A stretch of 62,863 nt of DNA, taken from assembly GCA_029834535.1 (NCBI GenBank), contig JAQMWT010000593.1:1-62863 (forward strand). Reading direction: 5' to 3'. The position numbers and the translations under genes were made by a program. This stretch comes from Chrysophaeum taylorii (Eukaryota; Sar; Pelagophyceae; Pelagomonadales; Pelagomonadaceae). The notes below the pieces were generated by a model. It saw only the letters and a list, made by a program, of their open reading frames with translations. It had not been told where the DNA came from and searched no databases. Positions within the stretch are counted from its first letter, which is position 1. Every line of letters starts with the position of its first letter. This document shows positions 9,256 to 19,520 of the stretch, piece after piece.

Positions 9256-11175
9256 ATGATAACGCCTCGTAATGGATTTCTTCGGGTCTTGTTCACCGCC
9301 GGCGTTCTTTCGGACGCGCACGTTCTCGAGCTCGAGTACGACGGGCTCAGTGCCCCGCTCGCGTTCTCGGCGAGCGAAGACCTCGAAGAGGCTGCGCAAC
9401 GCTGGGCCGAGTCCCATCCCGGCGCAACCGGCGCCGGTTGCCGCAACGCGACCTGTCTCGTCTCGCTCCTCGTTGACACGATGCGCGCACGCTTGAACGA
9501 CGACGACACGCTGAAGCGCAGCGAAACGTATGAGGGACTGATGAGACACTACAAGGCCGCGCTCGACCTCGCCGTTCCACGCGGGGTGAACGACCAAAAA
9601 GAGTTTCTGGGAGTGATTCGTGATGCGCGCATCGTCTGCGGCGAAGGTTTGAAAAATACGCCCGACACGAAGACTACGGCGGCGGCTTTGGCAGCGATCG
9701 AGGATCTGGTGCGAGCAGACGAAGGCTCGCTTGCTTTTGGACTCGAGCAAACTGCGGGATTTTGCTCGGGCGTCGCTGACGTCCGCGCCACCGAGTTCGC
9801 CACGCGGAGCCCTCAACTCGCGGCCAGAAGGGGATTGCACCAGCGCTTGGCGAACGAGGCGTTGCGGCCGACGTTGACGCATGGCGAGGCGCGGCTTTTG
9901 GCGGCATCAAACGCGGCCGGCTACGCCGTCGCGGCGTACGCCGCTTTGTGTGCCGCGTCCCTCGATAAACTCCGCGCACACGCGCTCAAGTTCGGGGCGA
10001 CGGCCTCGCTCGAGATCGGGAGCTCGCTCGCGGCCGCATGGTTCTCGTCGTCGCTCGCGCGGCTCAAGCGACCGGCGCGCGGGAATCCGCTCGTGTTCCC
10101 GAGCCGCGGCGAGCCGTTCGCGCTGCCGTGGACCGTTCGCGCCCCGGGCGTCGTGGCGATGGACGAGCGCCTCGAGTTTGACTCGGCGCAGTTCGGCGGC
10201 CTGCACGACGCGGCGCTCGAGCACGCCGCCGCGCAGTATCGATGGATCGCGTCGCGGATGATCCCCTGCGAGACGACCGAGAACCTAACGCTCGCGGCGG
10301 AGGGTTTGGATGCTTTGGCGTCCGCGGCGCGTCGCTGGCGGGCGCGCCAGGGCGCCGGAGCCCACCACGCTTCGCTCGCGCATCTCGCGTCGCTCGCACC
10401 CAGCGCAAGTACCGTCGCCATCGTCGCCGCCAGGGGACTCTTCGGCCGCCTCGCCTGCATCGCCCCGCAGCCGCGCGAGGGACCGGAGAGGGTCGCGCGG
10501 CGGATCGCCGCCGCGGAGGCCGATGCCGTCACCGCGGCCTTCGCCGCGCGAGGCGTCGCCGTCGTAGACGATTTCCTCACGGCCGATGCTGCCGCTGCTC
10601 TCCGCGACTTCGTCCTCGGATCGACCGTCTTCACGCGCGCCTACGTCCAAGGCTACCTCGGCGCGTTTCTCGCCGACGGCTTTGGCGCGTCGCCCGTCGT
10701 CCAGCAGCTCGCCGACGAGCTTCGGACCTTTGTCTTCCCCGAGCTCCTCTCGGGCGCGCAGCTGCGTCAGGCCTGGGCCTACGTCTACGCAAGACGCCGA
10801 GACGACAACGACGGGGCATCGCACCCGCGCGGTATCGACGCGCACGCCGACGACGCCGACGTGTCGGTGAACGTGTGGATCACGCCCGACAGCGCCAACT
10901 TGAACCCGCGGTCGGGTGGCCTCGTCATCTACAATTCGACCCCGCCCGACCACTGGTCTTTCGAGCGGGCGAACCGCGACGCCGTCGCGATCGACGACTT
11001 CCTGCAACGAAGAACACACGACGCGATCGTCGTGCCGTACAAGTACAACCGCGCCACCCTCCTCAACGGCTTTCGCTTCCACAAGACCGACGCGCTCCAC
11101 TTCAGGCGCGGCTTGGAGAACCACCGCATCAACCTTACCTTCCTCTTCAAGGTCCGAACCATCGCACCGCTCTGA
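9256..11175 (+). CDS. 2OG-Fe(II) oxygenase, secreted/ER type
   Basis: A 639-residue single-exon protein. An N-terminal hydrophobic stretch (residues ~8-20) looks like a signal peptide. The first ~430 residues are Ala-rich, helical and Cys-containing with no known fold; the last ~200 form a 2OG-Fe(II) oxygenase double-stranded beta-helix. The iron-binding H-x-D is seen as D-A-H-A-D-D-A (codons near 10846), followed by V-S-V-N-V-W-I-T-P. The distal His is in F-R-F-H-K-T-D (near 11090), and the 2OG-binding Arg is probably in N-H-R-I-N-L-T. Substrate is unknown; related algal proteins are usually annotated only as 2OG oxygenases. N-x-T/S sites fit passage through the secretory route. Confidence 0.8.
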   Translation: MITPRNGFLRVLFTAGVLSDAHVLELEYDGLSAPLAFSASEDLEEAAQRWAESHPGATGAGCRNATCLVSLLVDTMRARLNDDDTLKRSETYEGLMRHYKAALDLAVPRGVNDQKEFLGVIRDARIVCGEGLKNTPDTKTTAAALAAIEDLVRADEGSLAFGLEQTAGFCSGVADVRATEFATRSPQLAARRGLHQRLANEALRPTLTHGEARLLAASNAAGYAVAAYAALCAASLDKLRAHALKFGATASLEIGSSLAAAWFSSSLARLKRPARGNPLVFPSRGEPFALPWTVRAPGVVAMDERLEFDSAQFGGLHDAALEHAAAQYRWIASRMIPCETTENLTLAAEGLDALASAARRWRARQGAGAHHASLAHLASLAPSASTVAIVAARGLFGRLACIAPQPREGPERVARRIAAAEADAVTAAFAARGVAVVDDFLTADAAAALRDFVLGSTVFTRAYVQGYLGAFLADGFGASPVVQQLADELRTFVFPELLSGAQLRQAWAYVYARRRDDNDGASHPRGIDAHADDADVSVNVWITPDSANLNPRSGGLVIYNSTPPDHWSFERANRDAVAIDDFLQRRTHDAIVVPYKYNRATLLNGFRFHKTDALHFRRGLENHRINLTFLFKVRTIAPL

Positions 11176-11337
11176 CGTGGTGGTTCGTCAGTCTTTTTCG
11201 TTTTGCGGCAACATTTCGTAAACATTCTTTCGTAAGTGGTGACCAGTCGTAGTTGTAGAGGTACGTAATAGGTAGTACTGGGGGCGGTTGCTTTTTTCGT
11301 CGGTGCAAAACAAACGTCGCGCAGCCCCCGGCGAGGG

Positions 11338-12515
11338 ATGTACACCGGACGTCTTCGGCCGCGCGGCGCGTCGGCGCCGGCGCCCCTCGCCGCTCCCCCC
11401 GAGCCGGCGGTGCTCCGGAACGTGACGAACGACGGGCGACCCCCGTCGTCGTTTAGCGGCAAGAAGCGCGACCGGCCCGCGGCGCCGCGGAAGGAGTCGA
11501 GCGCGAGCTCGTCGAGTGGGTCGTCGTCGTTCGACGAGGGGCGGGTGTCGTCGGATTGCGCCGACATCCTTCAGGTGGTGCTCGAGGGCGCGCCCGAGGA
11601 CGTCGCGTGGCTCGTCGCGGCCGTCGCGACGGCCGACTACGAGGCGGGGTCTCGGCCGGGGGGTCGGATCGTGCGCGCGGCGCCGGACTGGCCGCGAGCG
11701 CGTCGCCAGCGCGTCGACGCGTGGTGCTCGCGCCTCGGCATGCGCACGATCGGCGCGACCTCGCGCGACGGCGCGGCCGGCGTCCGCGGCCTTCACTACC
11801 GCGTGGGAGCGTCGAGCGTCGACGCGCTCCGCTCGGCGCTCGAGGCCGCGCGACGCCGGGCCTCGTTCTGCGGCGATGAAGGCGGGGACACCGACATCGA
11901 GAGCGACCCCGACACCCCGCCGCGGCCCCACTCGCTCCCGCGCACGCAGTCACCGCAGCGTTCGCCCGACCGGCCGCGCCGGTGCGACTCGCTCGTCGAC
12001 CGCATGGGCCAGCTCAACGTCCTTGGCGTGGCCACGACGCCCGGGCCCCCGCCACTCCCGCCGAAGACCACCCCCGAGACGGCCGCGCCGCCACCCCGAA
12101 CGGCGTACCCTCATCGCGCTGCCTCGTTCAGCGACGCGCCGGTTTTGTCCGACGACAGGCCCTTCGCTGCCTCGCGCAGCATTTCTCTCGACTCGTCCTC
12201 CCGCGTGCGCGCGTCCACGTCGACTGCGGATACGGCCCTTCTCGGACGCACCACTTCGTCCTCCCGCGGTCGCCCGTCCACCTCGACTGCGGACACGGCC
12301 CTTCTCGGACGCACCACTTCGTCCTCCCGCGGTCGCCGCTCCTCGCGCGGCGGCGCCGCCCCTTTCCTTCCCCTCTTCGACGACGACGCCTCGACCACTG
12401 CTTTAAGCTCGAGAGTCGCCAAACGCTTTTCCTTCGGCACCGTCGATGCTCGCCGCGAGTCGACGGCCTCCACGGCGACCTGCGTCGCGCGCCCGCCCAA
12501 ACCCAGTATCTTGCC

Positions 12516-12552
<37 letters not shown>

Positions 12553-12879
12553 AACCGGAGACTTTCCGCGATGACCACCGTCGCGACCAGGGTCATGACC
12601 AAAACCCGCCGCATGAGCACCTCCCCCCCTCGAAGTTTCGCCGAGCGATTCCAAACCCCCCAGCATCCCTGCGTGGCCACGCCCGCCTGCGCCCCCCACC
12701 ACGCGTCTGGCTGGGGGGCGCATCCTGACTACGGCGATTGGGGCACCTCGGAATCCGCTACCTTCGCTGCGATCCAGGCCCTCCGTAACCTCCTCAACCT
12801 CGAGTCCTCTGCCTACCACGACCCCTTCACCTCGCCGCCCTTGGACTTCAGCGCGGCCACGACGCCCGAACACCCTTGA
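11338..12879 (+). CDS. low-complexity Ser/Pro/Arg protein, unknown
   Basis: A 513-codon open frame with ATG, following the oxygenase gene by 162 bp on the same strand. Residues ~70-175 are the only compact-looking part (alternating hydrophobic and charged residues, two short helices). The rest is Ser/Pro/Arg/Thr-rich and probably disordered. Two perfect-looking 21-residue repeats (unit beginning S-T-S-T-A-D) lie at about 12213-12335, and a run of 11 Asp is encoded by GAC repeats near 12520-12550. Many R-x-x-S sites suggest a phosphorylated regulator, but this is inference. Codon use and the long open frame support a real gene; family not recognised. The C-terminal part could include missed introns. 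Confidence 0.55.
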
Positions 12880-14049
12880 TGTCTCGCACCCTTTATGCCT
12901 CGCTCCCTTTATGCCTCGCTCTCGCCTCTATCTATGCACCCACCCTCTTTGTATCTCCCTTTTTATCCTCTGGGACTTCGATGACGACCATCGCCTCTCG
13001 CGCTCCATCGCCCCTTGCGCGAGCCATGAGCACAGGTATCGCCCGCCATGCGCACTACCTAGTATCAACTCGACGCTCATCCGCCGTTATTACCTCGGCG
13101 CGACTGCGCGCGTCAAGTATATCCGCCCCTGCCTTTTTTGCGCACTTTCCACGATTCTCGATTGTGTGCACGTACTTCGGTTCCATCACGCCACTTTTCG
13201 TTGACGCTCCAGCCCGCCGGCGGCGTCGGCCAACCGGAGTTATCTATAAAGTAAACCCTCTCTACGGATACGGAAGCTCGAGTCCATAACTGACCGTTTT
13301 TTTGGAGTCGAAGAGGGGCTATGCGGAGATATATAAACCCATGCATACATAAACTCTGCCAGCCACGCGCAGGGCTAAGAGGATCGGCTTTCCAAGGATT
13401 CATAGTCGGCGCAGAAAAAAAGTGAATTGGAAACATGTAACGCGATTGTAACTAACCACCACCACGGCGGCGAAGGGACGACGGGATGCGATGGGGTCTT
13501 GGCGCTGGGAGTGAGGGGTCCAGCCCCATAATCTGGGCGCTTTCTTTGCCACCACCTGCGCAGCACGATGGTGACGCTCCCTCTCAATTCGGCGCTTGCT
13601 TGCTTGCGTCGTTAAACTACGCGCGGACTGAGCGAGCGAGGTGACTTCACCTCCGCGACAACCTCGTTCGACGACACTACGATGCACAGTCCAAGGCTTT
13701 TATTTAATATACCCCCATCACGTTTTCCTCGAAAAGCCTAATGCCAAGACGCGACACTGGGGGGCGGGGGCGATGCTCCCTCCCTGCAGCTCTCACTACA
13801 AACTAGAAAACGTTGGTCGCGAGCTGCCGCCTTGGCTCCACTTCTTTGCCCCCAGCAAGCAAACTCCGCGTCGACGTTGAAAATTATAAAAAGGATGATG
13901 CTCCTTTCCTTCCCGTTCGTGACAAGTAAACAGACCACGTGCGAACCTTCGTTTTCGTTGACTCCGTCCTTTTTTACGAACCGAAATTCCGCTGCCGTCA
14001 CAAGCCCGCGCCGGTGACACTTTATCCTTACCGCCGAAGTTGCTCCGCG
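12880..14049. other. intergenic, with repeat shared with 17.1 kb
   Basis: No supported gene. The stretch 12886-12920 repeats 'ccctttatgcctcgct' in tandem. The segment 13555-13655 resembles the reverse complement of about 17075-17200: both have a 'cacctg...atggtgac.ctccct' block, then 'gcttgcgtcg' and 'gagcgagcgaggtgatttc'-like sequence. A T-rich leader precedes the TFB4 start. Confidence 0.45.
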
Positions 14050-14922
14050 ATGGAGCGCGTCGAGTTGCTGGGGATCATCATAGAGGCGTCGCCCACAATC
14101 GCGATCTCTGCATTCGCCGTGGAGTTCAGGAAAGCCGTCGAGGGGATGCTCGTGTTGTGTAATGCACACTTGCTCTGTCACCGACATGGAGAGCTTGTTT
14201 GTCTCGCTGCTCTCCCCGAGCGCACGATGTACTTGCACGCGAGCCACCACTCGCCTGGCGTGCGGTTTGCCGACGCACGCGTGCGTATCGTCGAAACTCT
14301 GCACAAGGCGGTCGTCGACATGGACGCGCTCGATCCGGCGCCCGTGCGTCGAGCGTTCGGGCTTCGCTTTCTCACCGCCTCGCAGGTCGCCACGACTGCC
14401 GCACTCGGCCGCTTCTTGTGCCACGCTCACAAACGTGCAGAAGTGAGTTTTTTTTTACGCGACAAAGTCACCCCCGTCCAGGCCCTTGGCGAGAGGCTCT
14501 CATCGCGAGTTCTCGTCCTTAAACTCGGCGACGACATTCCGTCGCAGTACAACACAATGATGAACTGCATATTTGCAGCGCAGCGCCACGGCATCACCAT
14601 CGACTCGTGTGTCCTCTCCCCACAGACGTCGATCCTGATGAAGCAAGCTACGCAGCTCACGCGGGGCGTATACTTGCACGTCGCGCAGCGGACCGGCTTC
14701 GAAGATCTCCCGGTCTACCTCTTGTCCGCGTTCGCTGCGTCGCCGTCGTGTCGCAAACACCTGCGACTCCCCCTCGTCGACGAGATCGATTTCCGCGCCG
14801 CATGCTTCTGCCACAAACCGCCCAGGATCCTCGACCGCGGCTGGGTCTGCGCCATCTGCCTCTCGGTCTATTGCGATGACCACACGAAGTGCGCCTGTTT
14901 CGAGGGGCCGCCGGCGTCATGA
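14050..14922 (+). CDS. TFB4: TFIIH core subunit TFB4/p34
   Basis: A 290-residue single-exon protein. TFB4 (human GTF2H3/p34) is a structural subunit of the TFIIH core, used in RNA polymerase II initiation and nucleotide excision repair, where it pairs with p44/SSL1. The N-terminal von Willebrand A-like fold starts at once with the hydrophobic strand L-L-G-I-I-I-E-A-S-P. A very conserved block reads I-P-S-Q-Y-N-T-M-M-N-C-I-F-A-A-Q (codons near 14538), followed by the G-V-Y-L strand. The C-terminal zinc finger begins D-F-R-A-A-C-F-C-H-K and continues with C-A-I-C-L-S-V-Y-C. Length equals the family norm (~290-300). The frame is open upstream of ATG 14050, but homology begins right after this Met. 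Nuclear housekeeping gene; unrelated to its repeat-rich downstream neighbour. Confidence 0.95.
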   Translation: MERVELLGIIIEASPTIAISAFAVEFRKAVEGMLVLCNAHLLCHRHGELVCLAALPERTMYLHASHHSPGVRFADARVRIVETLHKAVVDMDALDPAPVRRAFGLRFLTASQVATTAALGRFLCHAHKRAEVSFFLRDKVTPVQALGERLSSRVLVLKLGDDIPSQYNTMMNCIFAAQRHGITIDSCVLSPQTSILMKQATQLTRGVYLHVAQRTGFEDLPVYLLSAFAASPSCRKHLRLPLVDEIDFRAACFCHKPPRILDRGWVCAICLSVYCDDHTKCACFEGPPAS

Positions 14923-15430
14923 GGCGCTGCGGCGCTTTCAGTTGGCTAAACCGGTTATTAAACCGCATATTAATATATATATGTATGTTTATCTGGCTGG
15001 GTCTTACACGAAGCGCTGAGACTCGAGCGCAGTTGGGTAACTACTTTTATCCATAAAGCTCCCGGCTCGGGTAGCTTCGTTGCGCCTCCACGAGCGGAGT
15101 AATTATTTTGCGTCCACGCCCAGTGCGAAGGGCGTAGGCCGGGTTCGTCGCCAAAGCGAGTCAGGCCTGGGGACGCGGGGTTATTTAAGAAGGGGGCAAT
15201 GCGGGGGAGCTACACTGATATTCATTCCGAGAGCCGACCGGCCCATCCGACGGCACAGGAAAGGCCGATCACGGAGAGGAGGGGCAACGCTGAACCGCCT
15301 CAGTCTATAACCGTCTGGAGTGAAAGGCCAGGCTGCCATGCCTGACGTCGTTGGCCTTCTGCCTTTCTCTTCGACTGCGATTCTCCGCACTGCCTCTATT
15401 CACCCGGGATTAGTTGCCTTTAATAAGGCT
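14923..15430. other. intergenic, no gene
   Basis: Begins with an AT-rich tract (14949-14990) containing the palindrome-like 'aaccggttattaaaccg', also seen in similar form near 33228-33245 and 35282-35306. The remainder is GC-rich with no supported frame and leads into the satellite unit. Confidence 0.45.
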
Positions 15431-16409
15431 TTACAAGTGCAGGGCAGTAAGTTCACCTAGTCCCAATCTCTAACCCCAGTAAGTTCACCTGGTCAGTAAG
15501 TTCACCTAGTCCAAATCTCTAACCCCAGTAAGTTCGACGTAAACCCACTCGTGCTCACACCACTCCTTCGAGCTCGTCGCTCTCGCCTCCGCCAATCTAA
15601 GCTGCTTTGATCCGCACACGCCGCTAACCTTTGAGTTTACTCTAAAACCCCCAGTAAGTTCACCTGGTCCCAGTAAGTTCACCTGGTCACTATATTCACC
15701 TATCCCAATCTCAAACCCCAGTAAGTTCACCTGGTCCCAGTAAGTTCACCTACAGTGCGCGTGTAGACGCCGGGAGGGGGCTTATCGGTATTGCGGAGCA
15801 CGTGTGAGGTAGGGTGGAGTCGTCGACTCAGAAGAGCATATTCTCGGGGTTGCCGATCGACAGAGAGCCACGTAGAGCTGGACGTGACAGAAGACGGGCT
15901 TGTGGGCAAGAGGACGCCGACCTCGCGGGGCGTCTGGCCCTGGCTCTTGGTGATCGTTTGGCGTCGGCGGGCCTTACGGGATACAGGTTGGAGGAGCCTC
16001 GGTGACAACGACACAATCGATCATGTATCTGGTACCGTTGCAGTGGCCGTGCGACGGGTCGAGGTTGCGAAGACTTTAAGCTCGCGCTCAAAGTCAGCAT
16101 GCCGTTGGTTGTCAGGGAGTTGAAAACTCGACTGTAAAGAGCGAGGCGTCGGCTTCCGACCCAACCTAGTCGGCCGAAAAGAACTCCGACGCCTCGTCTT
16201 CGGGAAAAAAAGGCCGCGGTCATGCGCGCGTTGTCAGCATCGACAACATCGTTTCGACGGGGCGTGAGAATGGCGCGCTGAAAGAGCCGCCGCGGGTCGT
16301 GGAAATAGTCTGCGAGGTCGCCGTAGACGGCTTGGAGGATCACTGTCTGGCTCTCGCGCCTACCTGATCCTTACTCTCGCGCCTATCTAATCCTTACCCT
16401 AAATCGAGG

Positions 16410-16445
<36 letters not shown>

Positions 16446-16470
16446 AACAAACATCTGTCGATTAGTAGTT
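15431..16470 (-). repeat. Helitron-helicase satellite unit, second solitary copy
   Basis: Same orientation as the copy at 3735-4790 and reverse to the big array. The minisatellite part is 15440-15760 and the helicase-derived body about 15745-16345. A TGTC-type microsatellite on the minus strand ('cagacagacag') lies at about 16412-16452, ending in the unit's terminal 'tcgattagtagttagg'. The motif V block (K-S-Q-G-Q-T) is intact at about 15930-15950, but a small insertion after it ('tgggcaag') shifts the frame before motif VI. The ORF at 15828-16343 preserves the V-Y-G-D-L-A-D-Y-F...R-A-I-L-T-P part of the helicase. Confidence 0.8.
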
Positions 16471-17282
16471 AGGATGGCATATCATAAATTATGGCTTTAA
16501 ATGTCGACTGCTAAGAGGGGGGTGTGTGTGGGCATGAAGGATGTGGGTGGGTTTGTGGGGTTCTAAAATCCCGAGGAGGTAAGGATGGGGGGAGGATGGG
16601 GGGTTCCTGTTGTCGACTTGAAGACGCTAGGGGGCGTCGCGCTCCGAGGTAGTCGCCTTAACGTGTCGCGCACCTGCGAGCGTGAGAGAGGCATAAATAA
16701 GAATGTCCGCGTTTGCCGGGGGGGGGAGGATCGCATCCGACATACTCTTGGTTGGTTGTCGCGGACAGGAACCAAGCGACCATCCTTTTTTTTACTCGAT
16801 ATCGACGTCGACCTTCTCGGGGAAATCTACCTGCTGAGAAGCGACGCGAACTCGCCAGCTCGAGTCCAGTGCGGACAGGTTCCGAAGGGTGGACGGGAGG
16901 AAATGAACGTCCCGGTGTTGAAGTCGAGCTTTTTTGGGGGGGGGGAGGGAGGTGCACAGCACGGAGGAAAAGGAGAATGGACAGGGTCGTTTATGGGATG
17001 TGAGGGAAAGCCGTACGGAACGGAGAGAAAACCCTCAGAAATAAGAGCTCGGTCCGCGCAACTTGGTGTCGATCGGGTTGGTCGCGAAGGCGAAATCACC
17101 TCGCTCGCTCGGCTTGTGCGGGTCGACGACGCAAGCGCGGAAATGACAGGGAGAGTCACCATTGTGCGCTGAAGGCCAAGCTCTCAGGTGGCGCGGGACC
17201 CCCCCCCCCGTAAAGACCCCATACACTTTCCGTCGTCCCTTAGCAAAAGGACATCCTACCAGTGTAGTAGTAGTACCACGAT
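16471..17282. other. intergenic, repeat-derived, no supported gene
   Basis: Starts with 'tttaaatgtcgactgctaagagg' (about 16495-16517), a motif recurring at 33.8-34.8 kb. Frames of 195 codons (plus) and 111 codons (minus) overlap here, but both are G-run or composition driven. The minus-strand start near 17162 resembles the plus-strand sequence at 13569, so this is probably a dispersed repeat. Confidence 0.4.
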
Positions 17283-17304
17283 TGTGAGAACTGAAATGGG
17301 GGGA

Positions 17305-17359
17305 TGTGAGAACTATAATGGGGACGTGGTGCAGGGGTAAGTGTCATAGCTTCCTCACA
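17305..17359 (-). repeat. 3' terminal direct repeat of Copia element
   Basis: A 55-bp sequence identical to 21995-22049. It begins TGTGAG and ends CTCACA, the TG...CA termini with short inverted repeat expected of an LTR, although 55 bp is far shorter than normal. A partial extra copy of its start ('tgtgagaactg') lies at 17284. Parts of its other end recur with ~58-bp spacing at 17385-17475. Confidence 0.7.
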
Positions 17360-17541
17360 CAGGTGCTGGAAAAGAAAGAAAAGGAAAAAGGGGTAAGTGA
17401 GGTCCTCACACAGGTGCTGGAAAAGAAAGAAAAGGAAGAAGGAAAAAAAGGGGTAAGTGAGACGCTCACAGAGGAGAAGCTTGAAGGAAGACGTCAGGAG
17501 AGGCAGTGTGGCAGAAAGAGACAGGAGATATCAGGGTGAAG

Positions 17542-17934
17542 TCACGAGGTGAGGTAACGAGCACGAAGCCGGAGGAAGGGAGGAGCTTCCGTACTACGGG
17601 TGAAGATATCGCTAAGGTTGTCAAGGCGGGGATTGTGTTGGAGATCAATGATGGGGGTGCGATGATATTCAGCGGTGCTGTAAAAGCGAATGGCAATATG
17701 GCGGGTGCGCCGCATGAGACATTGGAGACGGACTTGGGTGACGGTGGTGCTGTTATCGACGTACATTGGGACCGTGTGACGAGGGAGATCAAAGGCATCG
17801 AAAAGTTTGAGAAGCCAAGAGAGCTTAGCAGTAGCGGCGTAAAGAGCGAGCAATTCAGCTTCAAAGAGGAGCGGGCGAGGAGGTACTGCGAGCGGGAGCA
17901 GTAGGAGATCATAGAGCCACCAAGGAGAAAACAA
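17542..17934 (-). pseudogene. Copia RNase H fragment
   Basis: A 130-codon frame showing the Copia RNase H signature: an E-A-E-L-L-A-L-Y-A-A-T start (where intact copies have S-x-x-E-A-E-Y), Y-V-D-N-S-T-T-V (catalytic Asp strand), R-R-T-R-H-I-A-I-R-F-Y, and D-N-L-S-D-I-F-T-R. It follows the RT domain of the same element after a frame change. Confidence 0.85.
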
Positions 17935-18038
17935 AAACCAGTAGTGGAGTGGCGGTCATCAGGGTCGTCGGCCCAGCTGGAGTCGGAATAACCACAGAGA
18001 CGAAGGGTAGAAGCGCGACCAAGAACAAGGGCAAGATC

Positions 18039-18900
18039 TTAAGTACCATGGAGATAACGCAGAGTGTGGGATAAAGCGCGCCAGTCGGGTTTACCAGGAT
18101 TGTGTAAAAAACGCGCACACTGATTGACGGACCAAGTGATATCAGGGCGAGTCATGATGGAGATAAATAAAACACAGCCAACAATACGACGAAAAGGGAT
18201 GCGTGCCATGAAGACGTGAGCAGGGGAGCCAGGTGCAGGAGAAGCAGCCGCAGAAAAAGGAAGAACGTTGGGAGCGGGAGTCAAGTCTGGTTGTGCGCGA
18301 GCACGCGTAATGCGGAGACCAACGTAAGTGGTCAGATCAAGCTCGTTAACATCAGTGAAGGTTCGGAAACGGAGGAAGAAGGCTGGGTAATGACCAAGGC
18401 AAGGACGAGGGTGCGCCACAAGAAGATCATCAACGACAAGAACGAGACGTAGGACAACGGTAGAATTAAGCACGAGCTTGTAACGGCAAGTGTCACCAGA
18501 TCCGCGGACGAAGCCACAATCATTGACAAGGAAGCGTTCGAAGTAAAGCCACCAGTGGGGACATGCTTGTTTGCAACCATACCAAGAGCGACGGAGCGTG
18601 TAAATGATTTTGAAACCATCGGTGGGTTGGCGAGGAGCATAACCTTCGGGTGGCCAGACATAGATGTCTTCGTCAATGGGAGCTTGGATAAAAGCGGAGC
18701 TGACAGCCAACTTATGCAAATCCCAGTCGTGAACAGCAACGCCAGACAGGGGCTTGTATGAAAGCAGAGATGACATCTACAGGACGGTACGTGTCGTGGT
18801 AAGCAATGCCGTGAACCTGGGTGTAACCGCGGACAACGAGATGAGCAGTGTACGATTTGAAGCGGCCAGATTCATACTTCGTGCGGTGGACCCACTTCAA
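18039..18900 (-). pseudogene. Copia reverse transcriptase fragment
   Basis: A frame at 18712-18900 carries the RT start (K-W-V-H-R-T-K-Y and G-Y-T-Q-V-H-G-I). The frame at 18039-18776 continues with S-A-F-I-Q-A-P-I-D-E-D-I-Y-V, W-Y-G-C-K-Q-A, the catalytic strand as V-V-D-D-L-L-V (Y replaced by V), and R-R-I-V-G-C-V-L-F-I-S through L-R-Y-L-H-G-T. A small duplication or frameshift separates the two frames near 18740. Clear Copia family membership; not translatable as one protein. Confidence 0.9.
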
Positions 18901-19219
18901 AGGGCAGATGGTGCCAGAAAAAGTAGAAGGAACACGAACAACATCCGAGCAACCAAGCTGACCGAGGGAATGATATTCTGTGGCAAGGGCTTGTAACCGA
19001 CGTGCAGGATTTGGATGGGCTGGGCGAGACAGAGGGGAAGGAAGACATAATGAACTAACAAACGAAAGCTAGAATAATTAACGCACAGGGAATGACAAGA
19101 TGACACATAATCGAAGGGAATGACAAGATGACACAGAATCGACGGTGCGTGGTAAAACGCCAGTATCGTGGGTTTGACTTGGTTCTCCATTTGTTTCTGA
19201 ATAATGTGCGCTTTTTGTC

Positions 19220-19520
19220 GACTTTGCGCGGTCGGCTCCGTTTGGCTCGACTTTGTTTTGCATGCTTTTTGTTTTGCACGCTTGTTGTTTTGTCGGCTCT
19301 GGTTGGCTCGACTTTGTTGTGCACGTTTTGTTGGTTTCTCTCTTTGGTTCGTCGGAGTTCATGAGCTCGTAGAATGGTCGGTTCACGTGATGGGGTGATC
19401 AGTCCCAGTGAAACCGGCGCATTCTCATCAAACACAGGGGACAAGGGGGCAACAGTGGAAGAACAGGTGACAATCGGGCAACAGCAGGAACAGGTGACAA
19501 GGGGGCAACAGTAGACGAGA
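19220..19520. repeat. short tandem duplications inside the Copia remnant
   Basis: About 19228-19340 repeats a ~58-bp unit containing 'ttggctcgactttgttttgca'-like sequence twice, and 19439-19515 repeats a ~35-bp unit containing 'gggggcaacagt...acaggtgaca'. A further ~28-bp duplication ('gggaatgacaagatgacac') is at 19088-19142. These are copy-number slippage products, not genes. Confidence 0.6.

Noticed and set aside
10285..11124. Long minus-strand ORF antisense to the 2OG oxygenase
   Set aside because: Typical shadow frame of GC-rich coding DNA; all recognised motifs are on the plus strand.
16585..17172. 195-codon plus-strand ORF as a gene
   Set aside because: It depends on G-runs, has no domain, starts inside repeat DNA and overlaps an equally good minus-strand frame.
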